Below the pieces are notes generated by a model. It had not been told where the DNA came from. It made no database searches and was given only the letters and a program-made list of their open reading frames with translations. Positions 60,622 through 64,000 of a stretch of DNA of 64,000 nucleotides are shown here, piece after piece; the stretch's first letter is position 1, and each line of letters opens with the position of its first letter. The position numbers and the translations under genes are program-made. Location of the stretch: contig NZ_BAYB01000009.1 in assembly GCF_000685035.1 (NCBI RefSeq), positions 124,001-188,000 on the forward strand. Reading direction: 5' to 3'. The DNA comes from Paraburkholderia ferrariae NBRC 106233 (GTDB lineage Bacteria > Pseudomonadota > Gammaproteobacteria > Burkholderiales > Burkholderiaceae).

Positions 60622-61530
60622 ATGCGCCGCCTTCCGTCGCTCTCGGCCCTGCGTTCATTCGAGGAGGCAAGCCGGACGCTCAGCTTCACGAAAGCCGCCC
60701 AGAACCTGCACGTCACGCAGGGTGCGATCAGCCGCCAGATCCGCCTGCTCGAAGACTACCTGGGCACGCCGCTTTTCATGCGTCACCATCACCGGCTCGA
60801 AATCACCCCGGCGGGCAAGCGGCTTTTGCCCACGCTGCAAGCCGCGTTCGACAGCATCGCCCACACGCTCGACACGATTCGCTCCGATCCGTCCAACAGC
60901 CTCCTGAGCATCAACGCCGCGCCGACACTCGCCACGCGCTGGCTCACGCCGCGCCTGCGCGATTTCCAGGCGCGCCACCCCGACCTGCGCATTTCCGTGA
61001 CCAACGAATACGGCCCGCTGCACGGCACGGAGCGCAACGAGGACTGCCAGATCCGCTTCGGCATGGAACCGCTGCCGGGCGGCCAGAGCACGCTGCTCAT
61101 GCGCGAGCGTCATGTGCTGGTAGGCTCGGCGCACCAGTTCGAAGGCCCCGCCGCGGACGAAGCTGCGCTGCGCGCCCTGCTGGCCGCACACCCGTGGCTG
61201 TATATCCTCGATATCGACCGGCGCCTGCTGGTATGGGAAGCCTGGCTCGAAGCAGCCGGGTTTGACGTAGCGATGGCGCCCGCCGGGGAGCTCGAATTCA
61301 GCACGCTCGACCAGGTGATTCACGCGGCGGTGGCAGGGCTCGGCATCGCGGTGGCGGACCGTAACATGATCGAACAGGAACTGGCAAACGGCACGCTCGT
61401 GCAACTGAGCCCCGTCGAGGTGACGGGGCCTTCGGGCTACTGGCTCGATGTGCGGCCGGAGGTACAGGAGACGCTGCGTGTGCGCAACTTCAGCGGCTGG
61501 CTGGTCGAGCACCACGCGGTGCGCGCGTGA
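60622..61530 (+). CDS. LysR-family transcriptional regulator (GcvA-like)
   Basis: A 302-residue LysR protein. The N-terminal winged helix-turn-helix is at about 3-62 (LPSLSALRSFEEASRTLSFTKAAQNLHVTQGAISRQIRLLEDYLG), very similar to GcvA-type regulators. The effector domain is at about 90-300, with SINAAPTLATRWLTPRLRDFQARHPDLRISV and AAVAGLGIAVADRNMIEQELANGTLV. Activity would depend on a small ligand. It follows the porin gene by 89 bp, after the terminator, and is convergent with the LysE gene, 16 bp away. It may control the porin/binding-protein group. Confidence 0.92.
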   Translation: MRRLPSLSALRSFEEASRTLSFTKAAQNLHVTQGAISRQIRLLEDYLGTPLFMRHHHRLEITPAGKRLLPTLQAAFDSIAHTLDTIRSDPSNSLLSINAAPTLATRWLTPRLRDFQARHPDLRISVTNEYGPLHGTERNEDCQIRFGMEPLPGGQSTLLMRERHVLVGSAHQFEGPAADEAALRALLAAHPWLYILDIDRRLLVWEAWLEAAGFDVAMAPAGELEFSTLDQVIHAAVAGLGIAVADRNMIEQELANGTLVQLSPVEVTGPSGYWLDVRPEVQETLRVRNFSGWLVEHHAVRA

Positions 61531-61546
61531 CGGACGGTGCCTGGGC

Positions 61547-62182
61547 CTATTTCGAAGGCCACGCCAGCAGCCTGAGCCCGGCCACGCCGAACACAACCGC
61601 AAGCCCCCCTTCCAGCGCGCGGCGCGTGCGGACGTAGAAGCGGCGTGCCGCGTCCATGGAAAACAGGAGCGCGTAGCCGCCGAACACTAGGCATCCAATC
61701 ACCGCGCAGCCCGGAATCACGGCGCCGTGAGCCGATCCCGCGCCGTTCGCCGAAAGCGCGACGATCGACACCCACACCAGTATGGCCTTCGGGTTGGTGA
61801 GATGCAGCAGCGCGCCTCGCGCGTAAAGGCTCGACAGTTTTTCCGGCTGCACCGCCTTCGCCGCGGCCCCGGCAGCGGTGCCGAGCGCGTTGCGCCCCGA
61901 CTTGAAAGCGAGCCACAGCAGATACACTCCGCCAAAAATCTTGATCGCCACGAGAAAGTGCGACCAGGCGACGAGCGCGGCCGATACGCCCACCGCCGCG
62001 ATCACGGCCCAGCACATCGACCCCGAGATGACACCCAGCGCGAAGGCCAGCGCAGCCTTGCGCCCATGCTTCGCGGCAATCGACAGGATGGCGAGATTGC
62101 TGGGCCCGGGACTCGCCACGCCGACGAAGTACGCGGTGTAAGCGAGCAGCAGATTGGCCGAGAAAAAAGTATTGATCGACAT
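61547..62182 (-). CDS. LysE-family amino-acid exporter
   Basis: A 211-residue inner-membrane protein of the LysE/RhtB family with six predicted helices. The signature is near the N-terminus: LAYTAYFVGVASPGPSNLAILSIAAKHGRKAAL, with the G-x-x-x-x-P-G-P/S loop, then SGSMCWAVIAAVGVSAALV and FGGVYLLWLAFKSGRNAL. LHLTNPKAILVWVSIVAL is the conserved N-P-K block of the fourth helix. These proteins export amino acids or related metabolites by proton exchange. ATG 62182 starts exactly at the first helix; the frame is open far upstream but that part is inside the PaiB-like gene. It follows that gene by 17 bp, so co-transcription is likely. Confidence 0.9.
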   Translation of the reverse strand: MSINTFFSANLLLAYTAYFVGVASPGPSNLAILSIAAKHGRKAALAFALGVISGSMCWAVIAAVGVSAALVAWSHFLVAIKIFGGVYLLWLAFKSGRNALGTAAGAAAKAVQPEKLSSLYARGALLHLTNPKAILVWVSIVALSANGAGSAHGAVIPGCAVIGCLVFGGYALLFSMDAARRFYVRTRRALEGGLAVVFGVAGLRLLAWPSK

Positions 62183-62199
62183 ATCGAACGCCTGAGTGT

Positions 62200-62844
62200 T
62201 CAACGCTGATCCGCTTTCTTCGCCGCTTCGGCCAGCATGGCGTCGCCCATCGCGAAGTTCTCGTTCGCCCTGAGTGCCTCGCCCGCGCCGCGAATGTCGC
62301 GTTCCTCCTTGTTCTGGCCCAGCTTGCTTTTGCCGACCAGCCGCGTGATGTCGATTTTCAGACCGACGATCGCCTTCACCATGGTATCGATGTAGTCCTG
62401 CGGCGCGTCGCCCATCTTCCACGGCTGGGGTTGCGAAGCCTCGTGCGTGCGGGTCAGGCGGCCCACCACGCCGCGCACGTAGCGTTCGTCGTCGAGTACG
62501 GTGATGCGGCCATACGCGTGGACCACGACATAGTTCCACGTGGGCACCTGCCTGTGCTGCTCGTGCTTGCTCGGATACCAGTTCGGCGAAATATAAGCAT
62601 CGCCCGCGCGAAAAACAACGAGCACCTCGTCCCCATCGGCCACGTCCTCCCACACCGGGTTGGCGCGCGCGACGTGCGCGCGCAGCACGCCCATCTCGCC
62701 CTCGTCCGCCGCCAGTTCGAACGGCAGATGATTGGCGTCCAGCCCGCTTTTGCCGTTCGTCACCAGCATGCCGAACGGATGCGCGTTGATGTGCGCGTGC
62801 AGGACTTCGGGGCGCGATTCATTGAAGTGGGCGGGGATGTACAT
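62200..62844 (-). CDS. PaiB-like FMN-binding negative transcriptional regulator
   Basis: A 214-residue protein with the PaiB/FMN-binding split-barrel signature: MYIPAHFNESRPEVLHAHINAHPFGMLVT, then GLDANHLPFELAADEGEMGVLRAHVARANPVW, then YISPNWYPSKHEQHRQVPTWNYVVVHAYGRI, which are the family's three conserved blocks. PaiB-like proteins bind FMN and have been linked to repression of stress or protease genes; biochemical function is not settled. It forms an operon with the LysE gene and is divergent from a second MocR regulator, a common gene trio. Confidence 0.9.
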   Translation of the reverse strand: MYIPAHFNESRPEVLHAHINAHPFGMLVTNGKSGLDANHLPFELAADEGEMGVLRAHVARANPVWEDVADGDEVLVVFRAGDAYISPNWYPSKHEQHRQVPTWNYVVVHAYGRITVLDDERYVRGVVGRLTRTHEASQPQPWKMGDAPQDYIDTMVKAIVGLKIDITRLVGKSKLGQNKEERDIRGAGEALRANENFAMGDAMLAEAAKKADQR

Positions 62845-62899
62845 ATCGGCCTGGGCAGAAAAGGGGACGAGCGGCGCCGGTTCGAATTCCGGATGGATA

Positions 62900-62914
62900 C
62901 ATTGAGATGCATTG
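62900..62914. promoter_or_regulatory. Candidate operator: CATTG direct repeat with 10-bp period
   Basis: A-CATTG-AGATG-CATTG: CATTG at 62900-62904 and 62910-62914, one helical turn apart, in the 130-bp spacer between the PaiB-like and MocR genes. Short direct repeats on one DNA face are the usual MocR binding layout. Confidence 0.35.
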
Positions 62915-62974
62915 TGACGGAAAACCGGTTTATGCTACAGGTCCAGTTTTCATCATTTTCGCTGAACCGGAATC

Positions 62975-64000
62975 ATGGCAAGAACGGCACGCGATGCACA
63001 CATTCCATCCATCGGCACGTTGGACCGGGGCGCCGGCAACCTGAGCCGCCAGTTGGCACAGGCGCTGCGGGAGGCCGTGCGCCAGGGCGATATCCAGCCC
63101 GGCGACGCGTTGCCGTCCACGCGCGTGCTGGCCGCTTCGCTGCAGATCGCACGCGGCACGGCGATCGAAGCCTACGAGCAACTGATTGCCGAGGGCTTTC
63201 TGGAATCGAAGGGGGGCGCCGGAACCCGCGTGGCCCAGGCGCTCGCAGAAGCGCCCGCCCCGGACCGACCCCGTGCCGCGCGCGGGGTTCGTCGGTGGCA
63301 CGCGACCGAACCCGGCCTGCCCGAGCCCGCCGCGGCTTTCGCGCAGATCGCGCGCGAATTTAGACCCTTGCCGCCGGTGCCGTTCGCGATATCGGTGCCG
63401 GCAGGCATGACGGCACCGGGAGAAGCCTGGCGGCGCCTCGGCAATCGCCTGCGCGCGCGGGGCCCCGGGGCGCCCGCCGGGTACGCCGACCCGCTCGGCG
63501 CACTGCCGCTGCGCGAAGCGATTGCGGCTTACGTGCGCAAGTCGCGCTCGGTACGGTGCGAACCGGGCCAGGTCATCGTGACGAGCGGCACCCAGCAGGG
63601 CCTCTTTCTCGCCTGCCAGGTGCTGCTGGGGCCGCGCGACGAAGCCTGGGTGGAAAATCCCGCCTATCGCGGCGTCACCGCCCTGCTCGAAAGCACGGGA
63701 CATCGCGATACCATCGCTCGCGTGCCGGTGGACGAAGAAGGCATCGACGTGGAGGCCGGCATCCGCATGGCGCCTCACGCGCGCGCGGCCTTCGTCACGC
63801 CATCGCACCAGTATCCGTTAGGCATGCCAATGAGCATGGCGCGGCGCAATGCGCTGCTCGCGTGGGCACGCAAAAGCAATGCATGGATTGTCGAAGACGA
63901 CTACGACAGCGAACTGCGCTACCAGGGCTATCCGTTTCCCTCGCTACAGGGGCTTGCCCCTGAGCGGGTGGTGTATCTGGGCACCTTCAGCAAGATCCTG
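62975..64000 (+). CDS. MocR-type regulator (GntR + aminotransferase domains), cut by the window end
   Basis: The frame stays open to the last base; 342 codons are visible. The GntR winged helix (about 15-80) shows NLSRQLAQALREAVRQGDIQPGDALPSTRVLAASLQIARGTAIEAYEQLIAEGFLESKGGAGTRV. The PLP fold-type I domain follows, with AGYADPLGALPLREAIAAYV, VTSGTQQGLFLACQVLL, PAYRG, VTPSHQYPLGMPMS, WIVEDDYDSELRY, and ends at GTFSKIL; this contains the PLP-lysine, so only the C-terminal third is missing. The set GntR-MocR plus divergent PaiB-LysE suggests control of amino-acid export or flavin/PLP stress. Start ATG 62975. Confidence 0.9.
   Translation, partial: MARTARDAHIPSIGTLDRGAGNLSRQLAQALREAVRQGDIQPGDALPSTRVLAASLQIARGTAIEAYEQLIAEGFLESKGGAGTRVAQALAEAPAPDRPRAARGVRRWHATEPGLPEPAAAFAQIAREFRPLPPVPFAISVPAGMTAPGEAWRRLGNRLRARGPGAPAGYADPLGALPLREAIAAYVRKSRSVRCEPGQVIVTSGTQQGLFLACQVLLGPRDEAWVENPAYRGVTALLESTGHRDTIARVPVDEEGIDVEAGIRMAPHARAAFVTPSHQYPLGMPMSMARRNALLAWARKSNAWIVEDDYDSELRYQGYPFPSLQGLAPERVVYLGTFSKIL

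Overview
The window is GC-rich, with long genes packed into overlapping operons. Its gene content (type VI secretion system with TagK, TagJ and Rhs/VgrG; DUF1275; KfrA-like and MocR-type regulators; a Burkholderia-type porin) points to a beta-proteobacterium of the Burkholderia/Paraburkholderia/Caballeronia group. This assignment is inference from gene families and base composition; there is no rRNA or marker gene in the window.

Layout. (1) 1-9175: the end of a polyamine aminopropyltransferase-like gene, a small ribbon-helix-helix protein, a DUF1275 membrane protein, then a tight six-gene operon resembling hydrogenase-4 (hyfB, C, E, F, G, I). Its large subunit has lost all four nickel-binding cysteines, so it is better viewed as an energy-converting hydrogenase-related (Ehr-type) complex than as a hydrogenase. 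(2) 9246-11528: an IS6-type transposase scrap, a flavin-binding (PPOX-fold) protein, a KfrA-like DNA-binding coiled-coil protein with a palindromic operator, and a possible 30-aa small gene. (3) 11600-39595: a complete T6SS. tssH lies on the minus strand and tagK-tagJ-tssE-tssF-tssG-tssA on the plus strand. These are followed by a fimbrial adhesin-like gene and a GT60-like polypeptide GlcNAc-transferase. Then, on the minus strand, come tssB-tssC-hcp-tssJ-tssK-tssL-tssM-vgrG-PAAR-rhs in transcription order. (4) 39802-48244: a chaperone-usher fimbrial operon headed by an RcsB-like regulator and ending in a second DotU/TssL protein plus a TssM-like OmpA-domain protein. (5) 48896-54994: a pilin-like secreted protein, a small ORF, an RcsC-like hybrid kinase with HPt domain, a divergent second RcsB-like regulator and a small secreted protein. 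(6) 55337-64000: a metabolic/regulatory segment with a MocR regulator divergent from an enolase-superfamily enzyme, a glycine-betaine-type binding protein without permease, a porin, a LysR regulator, a LysE exporter, a PaiB-like protein and a second MocR regulator cut by the window end.

Three things stand out. First, VgrG ends in 46 uninterrupted Thr-Pro dipeptides, and the same locus encodes a cytosolic glycosyltransferase of the family that in protists puts GlcNAc on Thr-rich mucins or hydroxyproline; this suggests an O-glycosylated T6SS spike. Second, a 17-bp palindromic box (TTTGGGC-N4-GCCCAT) occurs 109-148 bp upstream of tagK, tssB and the major pilin gene, always in the same orientation, which suggests T6SS and fimbriae form one regulon, perhaps under the RcsB-like regulators encoded beside them. 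Third, the fimbrial operon carries its own TssL/TssM-like pair. The T6SS effector side looks degenerate: the Rhs protein ends 46 residues after its core with no toxin domain and overlaps the glycosyltransferase gene tail to tail.
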